Below, piece by piece: positions 46,034 through 55,329 of a stretch of DNA of 64,000 bases. Position 1 is the first letter of the stretch; each line of letters opens with the position of its first letter. The position numbers and the translations under genes were made by a program. Source of the stretch: Pontibacter mangrovi (GTDB lineage Bacteria; Bacteroidota; Bacteroidia; Cytophagales; Hymenobacteraceae); contig NZ_VFRQ01000004.1 of the NCBI RefSeq assembly GCF_006385705.1, positions 62,001 to 126,000 of the forward strand. Direction: 5' to 3'. Under the pieces are notes generated by a model. That model searched no databases. It worked only from the letters and a program-made list of their open reading frames with translations, and was not told the origin of the DNA.

Positions 46034-46633
46034 TTATACTTCTCCCTTCGTCTCGTTCCAGGTTTTATAGGCTGCTTCCTGCTTCTTACGGTTTTCAGGC
46101 AGCTCGCGCAGCGGCTCACAGGGCTTTAGGGTGGCGTGGCAATCGGCGGGCAGGCCCATGTAGATCTGGGTGCCCTCGGTTTTCCAGGCTACCATCGCGT
46201 CACTTACCTGCTTCACGATCTTGTGCGGGTTGCCCACCACCACGCTTCTGGCCGGGATTTTTTCATCAGCCCTGATGAAGCAAAGCGCGCCCACCACACT
46301 CTCATCCCCGATCTCCACGCGGTCCATCACCACAGCGTTCATGCCTACCATTACGTTGCGGCCCACAGTGGCCCCATGTATAATGGCCCCGTGGCCGATG
46401 TGCGCCATCTTCTTTAACAGCACCGTTGTGCCCGGGAACATGTGGATGGTGCAGTTTTCCTGCACGTTGCAATTGTCTTCGATGATGATCTCGCCCCAGT
46501 CGCCACGGATGGCCGCGCCCGGACCGATGTATACATTTTGGCCGATGATGACATTGCCTGTAACGGTGGCCTGCGGGTGCACAAAAGCGCTTTCGTGTAC
46601 TACTGGGATATAGCCGTTGAACTCGTAGATCAT
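46034..46633 (-). CDS. paaY: PaaY-like hexapeptide-repeat protein (gamma-carbonic anhydrase fold)
   Basis: Protein of 199 residues. The left-handed beta helix shows repeats such as TVTGNVIIGQNVYIGPGAAIRGDWGEIIIEDNCNVQENC, and metal-binding His residues sit in IGHGAIIHGA. The C-terminal helix carries HKIVKQVSDAMVAWKTEGTQIY, typical of PaaY. PaaY is a thioesterase that rescues CoA from stalled ring-opened intermediates. The start is ATG 46633 (MIYEFNGYIPVV), two bases past the end of the thiolase gene. Confidence 0.9.
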   Translation of the reverse strand: MIYEFNGYIPVVHESAFVHPQATVTGNVIIGQNVYIGPGAAIRGDWGEIIIEDNCNVQENCTIHMFPGTTVLLKKMAHIGHGAIIHGATVGRNVMVGMNAVVMDRVEIGDESVVGALCFIRADEKIPARSVVVGNPHKIVKQVSDAMVAWKTEGTQIYMGLPADCHATLKPCEPLRELPENRKKQEAAYKTWNETKGEV

Positions 46634-46635
46634 AC

Positions 46636-47841
46636 TTATACTTTTTCGATAATAGCGGCGTAGCCTTGGCCGACGCCCACGCACATGGTTACCAGCGCAT
46701 AGCGCTTGTTCTGCCTGTGCAGCTCTATGGCCGCCGTGTTCAGGATTCTGGCGCCGCTCATGCCCAGCGGGTGGCCCAGGGCGATAGCGCCGCCGTTCGG
46801 GTTAATGCGCGGGTCCTGGTCGTCGAGGCCGAAACCGCGGATGCAGGCGAGCGCCTGTGAGGCAAAGGCTTCGTTCAGCTCGATCAGGTCCATGTCGTCC
46901 ATGGTGAGGCCGGCTTTCCGGAGCGCCATCTGGCTGGCTGGCACCGGACCGATGCCCATATACTTTGGCTCTACGCCAGCCACACCCATCGACACCAGGC
47001 GTGCCTTTGGCGTCAGGTTATACTTTTTCAGGCCTTCTTCGGAGGCAAACAAGAGGGCGGCTGCCCCGTCGTTCAGCCCGGAGGCGTTGCCGGCGGTAAC
47101 GGTGCCGTCTTTGCGGAAGGCCGGTCGCAGTTTGCCCAGCACTTCCAGCGAGGTGTCCGGCTTTATGAACTCATCCTCCTTAAACACGGTCGGTTCCTTT
47201 TTGCGCTGCGGTATACTTACCGGCACAATCTCCTCGGCCAGGCGGCCAGCGGCTTGCGCCTTGGCGGCTTTCTGCTGCGACCACAGGGCAAACGCATCCT
47301 GGTCTTCGCGGGAGATACCCTCGCGCGCAGCCAGGTTCTCGGCCGTTTCGCCCATCCCGTCGGTGCCAAACAGTTCGTGCATCTTTGGGTTTACAAAGCG
47401 CCAGCCAAAGCTGGAGTCATACATTTGCGCATCGCGCCCGTACGGGGTGCTGGCTTTGGAGATGACCCACGGGCCACGGGTCATGTTCTCCACGCCGCCG
47501 GCTACAATTAGGTCGCCGTCGCCGCACTGAATGGCGCGGGCAGCGGCCACAGAGGCCGACAGGCCGGAGGCGCAGAGGCGGTTTACCGTTTCGCCGGGAA
47601 CGGAGAAGGGCAGGCCGGCCAACAGCAGCGCCATGCGGGCCACGTTGCGGTTATCTTCGCCGGCCTGGTTGGCGCAGCCAAGTATAACGTCGGAGATGGC
47701 GGCAGGGTCGGCGGTGGGGTTGCGCTTCATCAGTTCTTCTATCACCAGCGCTGCCATGTCATCCGGCCGCACGGGTGCCAACGTACCGCCGAAGTTGCCG
47801 ATAGGGGTTCGAATGCCGTCTACTAAATATGCTTGGTTCAT
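46636..47841 (-). CDS. paaJ: 3-oxoadipyl-CoA / 3-oxo-5,6-dehydrosuberyl-CoA thiolase
   Basis: Thiolase of 401 residues. Active Cys is in [11 protein letters not shown] (about 90), His in [14 protein letters not shown] (about 355), and the second Cys in [10 protein letters not shown] near the C-terminus. The start [28 protein letters not shown] matches PaaJ/PcaF thiolases. It cleaves the C6 and C8 oxo-acyl-CoA intermediates of phenylacetate to acetyl-CoA and succinyl-CoA. Followed 68 bp upstream by paaH in the same direction. Confidence 0.92.
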   Translation of the reverse strand: MNQAYLVDGIRTPIGNFGGTLAPVRPDDMAALVIEELMKRNPTADPAAISDVILGCANQAGEDNRNVARMALLLAGLPFSVPGETVNRLCASGLSASVAAARAIQCGDGDLIVAGGVENMTRGPWVISKASTPYGRDAQMYDSSFGWRFVNPKMHELFGTDGMGETAENLAAREGISREDQDAFALWSQQKAAKAQAAGRLAEEIVPVSIPQRKKEPTVFKEDEFIKPDTSLEVLGKLRPAFRKDGTVTAGNASGLNDGAAALLFASEEGLKKYNLTPKARLVSMGVAGVEPKYMGIGPVPASQMALRKAGLTMDDMDLIELNEAFASQALACIRGFGLDDQDPRINPNGGAIALGHPLGMSGARILNTAAIELHRQNKRYALVTMCVGVGQGYAAIIEKV

Positions 47842-47908
47842 TTTATACTTTCGCGTTACAATTTTTACTCTGCAGATCTGTGCTTTTAAGCCGGTTGTTC
47901 AGCGCCGG

Positions 47909-49069
47909 TTATACTGCTACAAACCTGCCTTCGGTTTTCACCGCCTTGCGGAGCAGGACGCTGGCGCGGTAGCGGTCTTCGTGGTACTCCTCATACAGGG
48001 TGTCCAGCGTCTGCAGCACACGCTCCGGGCCAATCTCATCGACCCAGGCCAGCAATCCCTGCGGGTAGTTCACGCCTTTGGTCATGGCCAGTTCCAGGTC
48101 TTCTCTGGAGGCAACATTCAGGGCCAGCGCGTCTACCGCTTCGTTTATCAGCATGGCCAGTATGCGGTTTAGGATGTAGTGGCCCAGGGCCTCGTTTTTG
48201 GTCGGCTCCGGCTGCGGCGCGCCATCTCCGTAGTTGTAAAACCCTCTACCAGACTTGCGGCCATAGTAGCCCGCCTCAAAAAGGCGCTTCTGCGTGAACG
48301 AGGGCTTATACCTGGGGTCATAGAAGAAGGAGGCGAACACGGATTCTGTTACCCGGTAGTTGACGTCGTGGCCGATAAAATCCATCAGCGTGAAAGGTCC
48401 CATCCGGAAACCACCCAGTGCCGTCATAGCCCAGTCGATGGTGGCTGCGTCGGCGATGCCTTCTTCCAGGATGCGGATGGCCTCACCGTAAAACGGACGC
48501 GCCACCCTATTCACGATAAAGCCCGGCGTGTCTTTGGCCAGCACCGGCACTTTGCCCCAGGATTTTACCAGCTCCTTTATCTCTTCAGCCAGGCCTTCTC
48601 TTGTCTGCACGGCAGGTATAATCTCCACCAGCTGCATAATAGGGGCAGGGTTAAAGAAGTGGATGCCGATAAAGCGCTCCGGCTTTTTACAAGCCGAGGC
48701 AATGGAGGCGATGGACAGGGAGGAGGTGTTGCTGGCAAGGATGCAGCCGGCCGGAACGATCAGCTCCAGTTCCCGGAACACCTGCTGCTTTACCTCCAGG
48801 TCCTCCACAATGGCTTCCAGCACCAGGTCGCATTTGCCAAACTGCTGGTACTCCTGCGTCAGGTTAATGTTGCCGCTGATCTCCGCTGCGCGGTCCGCCG
48901 AGATCTTTTCTTTGGCTATAAGCTTCTCCAGCGATGCTTTTATACTTTGCTTTGCACGCGCCAGGGCATCGGCATTTGTATCCAGTAAGTATACCTGGTT
49001 TCCGGCGGTGGCGATAACCTGTGCTATGCCCGAGCCCATGGCCCCGCTGCCTACGATTCCGACTATCAT
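47909..49069 (-). CDS. paaH: 3-hydroxyacyl-CoA dehydrogenase (PaaH)
   Basis: The protein has 386 residues. The NAD-binding Rossmann motif is at 5-20 (IVGSGAMGSGIAQVIATAG), and the catalytic His is in GIHFFNPAPIMQLVEIIP. Two C-terminal helical domains of the 3HCDH type follow, the second starting near YILNRILAMLINEAVDAL. It oxidises 3-hydroxyadipyl-CoA in phenylacetate degradation. E. coli PaaH is longer (475), the difference lying in the C-terminal part. Its start overlaps the paaG stop (ATGA). Confidence 0.92.
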   Translation of the reverse strand: MIVGIVGSGAMGSGIAQVIATAGNQVYLLDTNADALARAKQSIKASLEKLIAKEKISADRAAEISGNINLTQEYQQFGKCDLVLEAIVEDLEVKQQVFRELELIVPAGCILASNTSSLSIASIASACKKPERFIGIHFFNPAPIMQLVEIIPAVQTREGLAEEIKELVKSWGKVPVLAKDTPGFIVNRVARPFYGEAIRILEEGIADAATIDWAMTALGGFRMGPFTLMDFIGHDVNYRVTESVFASFFYDPRYKPSFTQKRLFEAGYYGRKSGRGFYNYGDGAPQPEPTKNEALGHYILNRILAMLINEAVDALALNVASREDLELAMTKGVNYPQGLLAWVDEIGPERVLQTLDTLYEEYHEDRYRASVLLRKAVKTEGRFVAV

Positions 49070-49851
49070 TGGCCTTTGAAGTTTGGTTTTCTTTTTTCGA
49101 TAAATGCCTGCACGCCTTCCTTGAAATCGGCGGTGATGCCGGCCCGGTGCTGGTAATCGGACTCCTGGGCAAGCTGTTGTTCCAGGCTGAACTCAAAGCT
49201 GCAGTTCAGGAGGGCTTTGGTGTAGGCCAGGCCTTTGGTGGGCATCTGCGCCATGCGCTGCGCCAGGCGCTGTACTTCTGCCTCAAAGGCCTCATCGGCA
49301 AACACTTTGTAGATCATGCCCATCTGCTGCGCCTCTGCCGCGCTCACTTTGTCGCCGGTCATCATCAGGGCGGAGGCCCTTTGCAGGCCTACCAGCCTTG
49401 GCAGGAAAAAGGTGCCGCCGCTATCGGGTATCAACCCAATTTTGCTGAAGGCCTGGATGAAGCTGGCAGACGCTTTGGCCAGCACGATGTCGCAGGCGAG
49501 GGCCAAGTTGGCACCTGCCCCGGCGGCCACCCCGTTCACGGCGGCAATGACCGGTTTCTCCAGCTGGCGTAGCAAAAGTATGATGGGGTTGTAGTGCTGG
49601 TCCACGATCTCGGAAATCTCCATGGCGTTAGCCGCAGTTGCCTCTGCCAGGTCCTGGCCGGCGCAGAAAGCCTTACCCTCGCCGGTCAGCACCACGGCGC
49701 GCACGGCCTCGTTGTGCTGGCACTGGCGCAGGTGCTGCTGCAGCGACAAGGCCATTTCGCGGTTAAAGCTGTTGTAAACGTCCGGGCGGTTTAGGGTGAT
49801 GGTGGCGATGCCGGCATCAAAAGTATACTTGATAAAGTTGTTATCTTCCAT
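49066..49851 (-). CDS. paaG: 1,2-epoxyphenylacetyl-CoA isomerase
   Basis: Crotonase-family protein of 261 residues. CAGQDLAEA and VNGVAAGAGANLALACDIVLA form the CoA site, and FSKIGLIPDSGGTFFLPRLVG carries the PaaG catalytic Asp (LIPDSGG) in place of the hydratase Glu. It converts the ring epoxide to oxepin-CoA, the step before PaaZ. It overlaps paaH by four bases and lies three bases after paaD, in one transcript. Confidence 0.94.
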   Translation of the reverse strand: MEDNNFIKYTFDAGIATITLNRPDVYNSFNREMALSLQQHLRQCQHNEAVRAVVLTGEGKAFCAGQDLAEATAANAMEISEIVDQHYNPIILLLRQLEKPVIAAVNGVAAGAGANLALACDIVLAKASASFIQAFSKIGLIPDSGGTFFLPRLVGLQRASALMMTGDKVSAAEAQQMGMIYKVFADEAFEAEVQRLAQRMAQMPTKGLAYTKALLNCSFEFSLEQQLAQESDYQHRAGITADFKEGVQAFIEKRKPNFKGQ

Positions 49852-49854
49852 GTT

Positions 49855-50361
49855 TTATTTTAGGCATTTGAAATAGTCGAAGGGCTCCAGGCAATCGTTG
49901 CACTGGTACAGCGCCTTGCAGGAGGTGGAGCCGAACTGGCTCACGAGTTTTGTGTTTTCTGATTTGCAGCGCGGGCAGCGAACGGTTACGTCTTTGCCGA
50001 AAAGCTGGTTTACGTTGCCTGTAGGCTCCACGGGCGGGGCGATGCCATACTCCTCGAGCTTTTGCTTGCCCGCCTCCGAAAGCCAGTCAGACGTCCAGGC
50101 CGGCCGCAGCTGCGTGTCGATCTCCACGTTTGCGAACCCTTCGGCCAGTAGCTTGAGCCTGATTTCGGTGGAGATAACGCCCATGGCCGGGCAGCCGGAA
50201 TAGGTAGGGGTGATGGTGACGCACACCTCCTCCCCCTGCACCTGCACGTCGCGCACCACGCCCAGGTCCACCACGCTCAGCACCGGAATCTCAGGGTCGT
50301 ACACGTCCTCCAGTAGCTGCCATACTTTCTCCGCCGTCGCTGCCTGCATGTTGTCTACCAT
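49855..50361 (-). CDS. paaD: Phenylacetyl-CoA epoxidase subunit PaaD
   Basis: The protein has 168 residues. An N-terminal DUF59/MIP18 domain (VWQLLEDVYDPEIPVLSVVDLGVV, TPTYSGCPAM) is followed by a C-terminal zinc or Fe-S ribbon with CPRC ... C ... CNDC. PaaD is needed for maturation of the epoxidase rather than catalysis. It overlaps paaC by seven bases. Confidence 0.94.
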   Translation of the reverse strand: MVDNMQAATAEKVWQLLEDVYDPEIPVLSVVDLGVVRDVQVQGEEVCVTITPTYSGCPAMGVISTEIRLKLLAEGFANVEIDTQLRPAWTSDWLSEAGKQKLEEYGIAPPVEPTGNVNQLFGKDVTVRCPRCKSENTKLVSQFGSTSCKALYQCNDCLEPFDYFKCLK

Positions 50362-51188
50362 TTTTGCCCCGGATAGGTGCGCTGCAGGTACTGCAGGTCC
50401 GACAGGATGTAGCCCAGGTGCTCGGAGTGCCGGCCATACTTACCGCCGGACTGCATCCATTGGTCTTGCGGCAGCGCCAGCGTGGCTTCCTGCAGCACCT
50501 GCGCCACGTGCTTGTCCCACTCGGCTTTGATGGAAGTGTAATCCGGGATGATGTCCAGCTCCTGCAAGGCTTTCTCGGTGGGCGTGGCCTCAAACAGCTC
50601 GCCGGAGTAGGTCCAGAGCTCGTCTATGGCAGCCTCCATGCGCTTCTTGCTTTCTTCGGTGCCGTCGCCTAGGCGTATCACCCACTCCGAGCTCCACTTA
50701 ATATGGTAACTGGCCTCCTTCAGCGATTTTTCGGCAATGGCGGCCAGCCTGTGGTCGGTGCTGTTCTGCAGCTCTTTCAAAAAGAAGTAGTGGAAGGTGT
50801 CGAAGATGAACTGGCGCAGCACTGTGTCGCCGAAGTTGCCGTTTGGCTGCTCTACCAGCAGCGGGTTCTTATAGGCCACGGCATCGCGCAGGTACGCCAG
50901 GTCGTCTTCGGTGTGGCCCTTGCCCTCCAACTCGGCGGCGTACTGGTACAGGTTGCGTGCCTCGCCCAGCAGGTCCAGGCTGATGTTGGTCATGGCCATG
51001 TCCTGCTCCAGAATGGGGCCGTGCCCGCACCACTCCGCCAGCCGGTGGCTAAGTATCAGGCTGGTGTCGGCCAGCTGCAGCGTGTAATCGAACACCAGCT
51101 GGCGCACCTCCGGGCTATACTCCTGCAGGGGCGTTTTGAACTGCAGCTCATGCAGCACATGAGCGGGTTGTGTGTGATGATCCATCAT
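50355..51188 (-). CDS. paaC: Phenylacetyl-CoA epoxidase structural subunit PaaC
   Basis: All-helical ferritin-like protein of 277 residues. It aligns with PaaC (LADTSLILSHRLAEWCGHGPILEQDMAMTNISLDLLGEARNLYQYAAELEG) through EASYHIKWSSEWVIRLGDGTEES. PaaC is the non-catalytic partner of PaaA and stabilises the heterodimer core. Both neighbours in the operon are within six bases. Confidence 0.95.
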   Translation of the reverse strand: MMDHHTQPAHVLHELQFKTPLQEYSPEVRQLVFDYTLQLADTSLILSHRLAEWCGHGPILEQDMAMTNISLDLLGEARNLYQYAAELEGKGHTEDDLAYLRDAVAYKNPLLVEQPNGNFGDTVLRQFIFDTFHYFFLKELQNSTDHRLAAIAEKSLKEASYHIKWSSEWVIRLGDGTEESKKRMEAAIDELWTYSGELFEATPTEKALQELDIIPDYTSIKAEWDKHVAQVLQEATLALPQDQWMQSGGKYGRHSEHLGYILSDLQYLQRTYPGQKW

Positions 51189-51194
51189 GGGTGA

Positions 51195-51482
51195 TTACAT
51201 GTTTTTGATTTCCGCCGGCACTACGTAAAAAGTGGGGTGGCGGTATACTTTGTCGTTGGCAGGGTCGAAGAAAGAACCTGCTTCTTCCGGGTTAGAGGCA
51301 TGGATGTGCGACGACTCCACTACCCAGATGCTCACGCCTTCCATGCGGCGGGTATACACATCGCGGGCATTCAGAATTGCCATCTCGGCGTCGGCAGCGT
51401 GGATGCTGCCCACATGCTTATGGTCCAGGCCCTGCTTGCTGCGGATAAACACTTCCCACAGTGGCCACTCTTTCTTGTTCAT
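51195..51482 (-). CDS. paaB: Phenylacetyl-CoA epoxidase subunit PaaB
   Basis: Small subunit of 95 residues: WPLWEVFIRSKQGLDHKHVGSIHAADAEMAILNARDVYTRR, then the conserved IWVVESSHIHASNPEEAGSFFDPANDKVYRHPTFY. PaaB bridges the PaaAC heterodimers into the larger complex. Located 12 bp after paaA. Confidence 0.95.
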   Translation of the reverse strand: MNKKEWPLWEVFIRSKQGLDHKHVGSIHAADAEMAILNARDVYTRRMEGVSIWVVESSHIHASNPEEAGSFFDPANDKVYRHPTFYVVPAEIKNM

Positions 51483-51494
51483 ATCTTCTGTAGC

Positions 51495-52448
51495 TTAAGC
51501 TGATTTCTTTTCTCTTGTTGCTGCCTTCTCGGCATAGGCCATGGCGGCCTCACGCACCCAGGCGCCTTCTTCTTGGGCTTTGTTGCGGGCCTTCAGGCGG
51601 TCTTTGTTGCAGGGGCCGTTGCCTTTCACCACGTTCCAGAACTCGTTCCAGTCTATGGCGCCAAAGTCGTAGCCGCCTTTTGCCTCGTTCCACTTCAGGT
51701 CTTTGTCCGGCACGGTCAGGCCCAGGAACTCGGCCTGCGGCACCATCATGTCCACGAAACGCTGGCGCAGCTCGTCGTTGGTGAAGCGCTTAATCTTCCA
51801 GCGCATCGACTGCTCCGTATTCGGCGACTCTTCGTCTTTCGGGCCGAACATCATCAGGGTGGGCCACCACCAGCGGTTAAAGGCTTCCTGCGCCATCTCC
51901 TTCTGTTCCTCCGAGCCATTGCACAAGGTCATCATAATCTCGAAGCCCTGGCGCTGGTGAAAGCTCTCTTCCTTGCACACCCGCACCATGGCACGGGCGT
52001 AGGGACCATAGGAGGTGCGGCACAGCGGCACCTGGTTCATGATGGCGGCGCCATCCACCAGCCAGCCAATTGCACCCACATCCGCCCACGAAAGGGTAGG
52101 GTAGTTAAAGATGCTGGAGTATTTTGCCTTGCCCGAGAGCAGGTCCTCAAACATCTGATCGCGGGAGGTGCCCAGCGTTTCGGCGGCGCTGTATAAGTAT
52201 AAACCGTGGCCTGCCTCGTCCTGCACCTTGGCCAGAAGTATGGCTTTGCGTTTGAGCGAGGGGGCCCTGGTGATCCAGTTGCCTTCCGGCAGCATCCCTA
52301 CGATTTCGGAGTGGGCGTGCTGCGAGATCTGGCGCACGAGCGTTTTGCGGTACTTCTCAGGCATCCAGTCCTTGGGCTCAATCCTGATCTCGCTCGCAAT
52401 CTTCTCCTCAAATATGTCTTCCAGTGATTTTTCTACGATAGTCTCCAT
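51495..52448 (-). CDS. paaA: Phenylacetyl-CoA epoxidase catalytic subunit PaaA
   Basis: Di-iron monooxygenase alpha subunit of 317 residues (E. coli PaaA 309). The metal-binding motifs are in [21 protein letters not shown] and [21 protein letters not shown] (ExxH type). It epoxidises phenylacetyl-CoA with electrons from PaaE. It is the first gene of the main paa unit and follows paaE by 57 bp; that gap holds a candidate TetR site. Confidence 0.96.
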   Translation of the reverse strand: METIVEKSLEDIFEEKIASEIRIEPKDWMPEKYRKTLVRQISQHAHSEIVGMLPEGNWITRAPSLKRKAILLAKVQDEAGHGLYLYSAAETLGTSRDQMFEDLLSGKAKYSSIFNYPTLSWADVGAIGWLVDGAAIMNQVPLCRTSYGPYARAMVRVCKEESFHQRQGFEIMMTLCNGSEEQKEMAQEAFNRWWWPTLMMFGPKDEESPNTEQSMRWKIKRFTNDELRQRFVDMMVPQAEFLGLTVPDKDLKWNEAKGGYDFGAIDWNEFWNVVKGNGPCNKDRLKARNKAQEEGAWVREAAMAYAEKAATREKKSA

Positions 52449-52470
52449 AGTATAAACTACTTTATGTACG

Positions 52471-52485
52471 ACCGAATGTTTGTTT
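52471..52485 (-). promoter_or_regulatory. Candidate PaaR (TetR) site before paaA
   Basis: ACCGAATGTTTGTTT shares the half ATGTTTGTT with ACGTTTGTT at 54247-54255 in the promoter of the cluster's tetR gene. The other half is diverged, so the site is tentative. Confidence 0.4.
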
Positions 52486-52505
52486 GAAAATCCGGTAAAA
52501 AAAAA

Positions 52506-53582
52506 TTATTGGTCAAAATCCACCACCACTTTTTCGGTTACCGGGTGGGCCTGGCAGGTAAGCACATACCCGGCAGCAATTTCCTCCGGCTCCAGCGAGT
52601 AGTTCACGTCCATTTCTACCTGGCCCTCGGTTACCCTGGCGCGGCAGGTGCTGCACACGCCGCCTTTGCAGGAGTAGGGGAGGTCGGCGCCGGTCTCGAT
52701 GGCGGCGTCCAGGATGGTGCTGCCGTAGTACGACATGTCCATGTGCAGGTAGGTGCCGTCCAGCTTCACGGTCACTTTGCTTTGCTTGTCCGTCTCGGTG
52801 GCGGCGCGCTCGCGGCGCTCGGCGGCTTTTTTGCCTCCCTCGCCTGTGGTAAACAACTCGAAGTGTATTTTCTTGCTGTCTACCCCTGCTTCCTGCAGCA
52901 CTTCCCGGACATCCAGGATCATCTGCTCCGGGCCGCACAGAAAGCACTCATCTATCTGGTCCGGCTCCACGATCTTGTCCAGGAAGAGCCTGGTTTTCTC
53001 TTTGTCTATACGGCCAAACAACAGGTCTGTGTCGCCCTGCTCGCGGCTGAGGATGTGGTAGATGCTGAGCCGGTCGAGGTACTTGTTCTTCAGGCCTTCT
53101 ATCTCTTCCTTAAACATGATGGAGTTGCGCCCCTTGTTGCCGTAGATCAGGGTTACCTGGCTGTGCGGCTCGGCCAGAAGTATGGTTTTGATGATGGAAA
53201 TGATCGGCGTGATGCCGCTGCCGGCGGCCAGCATCAGGTAGTTCTTCTGCTGGTCAGGGTGCAGCTCGGTGTAAAAGCGGCCCATGGGCGGCATTACCTC
53301 CAGCTCCTCGCCCACCTGCAGCAAATGGTTGGCATAGCTGGAGAAGCGACCCTCGGGCACTTTCTTTATCGCCACCCTCCACTCGTTCTCCAGCGGGCTG
53401 GAGCAGATGGAGTAGGACCTCCTGATCTCCTCGCCCGCTATGTCTCTGCGGAAGGTGAGGTACTGCCCCTGCGTATACCGGAACGTGTCTTTCAGCTCCT
53501 CCGGCACGTCCAGCGTTACCGTCACGCTATCGTGCGTCTCTTTGTTGATGCTCTTTATCTTGACCTTATGAAACATGTTCAT
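52506..53582 (-). CDS. paaE: Phenylacetyl-CoA epoxidase reductase PaaE
   Basis: The protein has 358 residues. An FAD-binding domain (about 1-105; RRSYSICSSP) and an NAD-binding domain (about 110-235; AAGSGITPIISIIKTIL) precede a C-terminal plant-type 2Fe-2S ferredoxin (YSCKGGVCSTCRARV ... LTCQ, four Cys). It feeds electrons from NADPH to PaaA. The start overlaps the upstream tetR gene by 17 bp, so regulator and reductase form their own transcript start, ahead of paaA. Confidence 0.95.
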   Translation of the reverse strand: MNMFHKVKIKSINKETHDSVTVTLDVPEELKDTFRYTQGQYLTFRRDIAGEEIRRSYSICSSPLENEWRVAIKKVPEGRFSSYANHLLQVGEELEVMPPMGRFYTELHPDQQKNYLMLAAGSGITPIISIIKTILLAEPHSQVTLIYGNKGRNSIMFKEEIEGLKNKYLDRLSIYHILSREQGDTDLLFGRIDKEKTRLFLDKIVEPDQIDECFLCGPEQMILDVREVLQEAGVDSKKIHFELFTTGEGGKKAAERRERAATETDKQSKVTVKLDGTYLHMDMSYYGSTILDAAIETGADLPYSCKGGVCSTCRARVTEGQVEMDVNYSLEPEEIAAGYVLTCQAHPVTEKVVVDFDQ

Positions 53583-54165
53583 GATGTGTTTTTTCCAAAC
53601 CTTTAAATAAGATGGTGATGATGGCGTTCTCCAGCTCGTCTGGCGTAATGCCGCGCTCCGGGCGCCACCAAAGCTCTACCCAGCGCACTGCCGAGAGAAT
53701 GGTGAACAGCGCCACCGACGTGTCCAGCGCCTCAAACTCCCCTGCTGCCACGCCCTTCTCCAGCAGGGCCGCCACGCCCCGCTCATACTCTTTGCGCCGG
53801 GCCTTAAACTGCTGCAGCGAGTCCTCGGCCAGGTACTTCCAGTCGTTGTTCGTTACCGATACCTCTGCGCTCCTGGTTACCATCACGCGGATGTGCAGCC
53901 GCACCAGGTCCTTCAGCTTTTGGGTATAAGTTGCCTGTTTTTGCTCTATCTCCGCCAGCTGCGAGATGTAGACGGTGCTGATGTTGTAGCATATCGTCCG
54001 CAGGATCTCATCCTTGGAGCTGATGTAGTGGTACATGCTGGCAGCGTCTATCCCTATTCGTTCGGCCAGGTCGCGCATGGAGGTGCCGGCAAAGCCTTTC
54101 TGCTTGAACAGTTTGGCCGCCTCTTCCAGTATCAGGTCCAGCTTCTTCGATTTCTTTGTAGACAT
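53566..54165 (-). CDS. TetR-family regulator of the paa cluster
   Basis: The protein has 199 residues. The N-terminal HTH (LILEEAAKLFKQKGFAGTSMRDLAERIGIDAASMYHYISSKDEILRTI) is followed by an all-helical effector domain. It is the first gene of the cluster, as PaaR-type repressors are in Betaproteobacteria and some Bacteroidota, where the effector is phenylacetyl-CoA. The promoter at 54216-54247 carries a palindrome CAAACGTTTG over its -33 box, consistent with autorepression. Specific effector inferred only. Confidence 0.87.
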   Translation of the reverse strand: MSTKKSKKLDLILEEAAKLFKQKGFAGTSMRDLAERIGIDAASMYHYISSKDEILRTICYNISTVYISQLAEIEQKQATYTQKLKDLVRLHIRVMVTRSAEVSVTNNDWKYLAEDSLQQFKARRKEYERGVAALLEKGVAAGEFEALDTSVALFTILSAVRWVELWWRPERGITPDELENAIITILFKGLEKTHHEHVS

Positions 54166-54215
54166 TCAGTAGTGTTTAAAGTATGGGCCAGCCACTTTGA
54201 GCTACCTCCACCTAA

Positions 54216-54256
54216 CAAGTATACGAAATATAAAGAAATTTATCAAACGTTTGTTA
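54216..54256 (-). promoter_or_regulatory. Promoter and palindromic operator of the paa tetR gene
   Basis: On the minus strand TTTG (54244-54247), 20 nt, then TATACTTG (54216-54223, one mismatch from TAnnTTTG). The -33 box is part of a perfect palindrome CAAACGTTTG (54244-54253), extended to ATCAAACGTTTGTT. Repressor binding there would block RNA polymerase. Confidence 0.6.
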
Positions 54257-54421
54257 GAATTTTAGAATACAAACTGGCTTCCGTCATTGCTGGTTTTACC
54301 TAAAATGCTATGGGGTCAGGATGGGAAGTATGGCAGGTGGCGGCCAAGCGGGATTCCGCAAAGTATAGCCGGAAGTATAAAATATAAAGTATGGCCAGAA
54401 AAGCCTCTTTTATACTGCTGT

Positions 54422-55039
54422 TTATTGGGGTGGGAGGAGCTCGGAGAGGTTCAGGACGCTGGCCTGCAGGTTGCCGCCCAGTTCTACAGAGAGCGTTATG
54501 CTGTCTGGGGTGGGGGTGATGTCGAGGACGCGGGCCTGGGTAACGGCGCCGAGCAGTTTGATGCCTTTGGCCTGGAAGCCTTCCGCGAGCATGGCGTTTG
54601 CCTTGGAGAGCTCGGTCGCTATTATTCCGGCAACGTTTAAGCGGGCTTTTTTGATGATCTGGCTGTAAGCTGCTTTGTTTACCATCACCTCTAAGGCTGT
54701 GTTGTAGAGGGTGCTGCTGGTTCTGGAGCTGAGATGGTAGTGCTGCACATACAGCTCCTGCGAGGCGTTGTCGTAGCCCAGGGAGGCGCGCACATACAGG
54801 TCCGCCTGGTCGCGCTTCATGATGGTGCGCAGGATGCTTGCCCGAATGCGGAGGATGACTTCCCGGTTGCCGCTGTCGCTGCCACTGATGCCAACATCCA
54901 GGATCTGCACGTATGGGGCGGCGTCAGAGCCCTCTTCCGGCTTTGGCAGAAACTCCCCGGCCAGCTGGCTTTTCAGGACACCTTGTAAGGCAGGGTAGGA
55001 GACAGTGACGGGCAAGTGTATGCGGATGGCATCTTCCAT
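54422..55039 (-). CDS. Hypothetical protein (DUF4403-like)
   Basis: The protein has 205 residues. Strand-rich N-terminal half (IRIHLPVTVSYPALQGVL, EVILRIRASILRTI) and helical segment (YNTALEVMVNKAAYSQIIKKARLNVAGIIATELSKANAML) recall DUF4403 barrel proteins, but only loosely. No signal peptide with start ATG 55039. A longer frame to 55186 would run into the tRNA-Lys gene and is rejected. Confidence 0.6.
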   Translation of the reverse strand: MEDAIRIHLPVTVSYPALQGVLKSQLAGEFLPKPEEGSDAAPYVQILDVGISGSDSGNREVILRIRASILRTIMKRDQADLYVRASLGYDNASQELYVQHYHLSSRTSSTLYNTALEVMVNKAAYSQIIKKARLNVAGIIATELSKANAMLAEGFQAKGIKLLGAVTQARVLDITPTPDSITLSVELGGNLQASVLNLSELLPPQ

Positions 55040-55122
55040 AGGTTGCAAGGCTAGCGTGCGGGCAAGGGTTGTGTTCAGTGGTTTTGAAGGGATACGTGTG
55101 CTTCGGGAAAATGTAAACGAAA

Positions 55123-55148
55123 AAGCCCCAAACTTGCGTTTGAGGCTT
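55123..55148 (-). terminator. Terminator of tRNA-Lys copy 1
   Basis: On the minus strand AAGCCTCAAAC (55138-55148) pairs with GTTTGGGGCTT (55123-55133), followed by TTT. Confidence 0.65.
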
Positions 55149-55154
55149 TGAGAG

Positions 55155-55227
55155 TGATCCCGCTGGGATTCGAACCCAGGACCCATACATTAAAAGTGTA
55201 TTGCTCTACCAGCTGAGCTACAGAATC
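55155..55227 (-). tRNA. tRNA-Lys (anticodon TTT), copy 1
   Basis: A 73-nt tRNA. Acceptor GATTCTG pairs with CGGGATC, the D arm is GCTC-AGCTGGTA-GAGC, the anticodon arm ATACA-CTTTTAA-TGTAT has anticodon TTT, and the T arm is CTGGG-TTCGAAT-CCCAG. Identical to copy 2. Confidence 0.95.
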
Positions 55228-55253
55228 GGATGTTTTTTATTTAATTGGGAGTG

Positions 55254-55284
55254 CAAAGGTAGAAGCTTTGCTTAAAATATCAAA
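55254..55284 (-). promoter_or_regulatory. tRNA-Lys copy 1 promoter
   Basis: Exact TTTG (55281-55284), 19 nt, TACCTTTG (55254-55261), then CACTCCC on the minus strand. Confidence 0.75.
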
Positions 55285-55329
55285 CAATTTTGAGCTTCTT
55301 TTTTGCCTCTTGCTAAAGGCTGAAAGAAA

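Noticed and set aside
55040..55186. N-terminal extension of the DUF4403-like gene
   Set aside because: It would overlap tRNA-Lys and its terminator; the translated extension looks like read-through of non-coding sequence.
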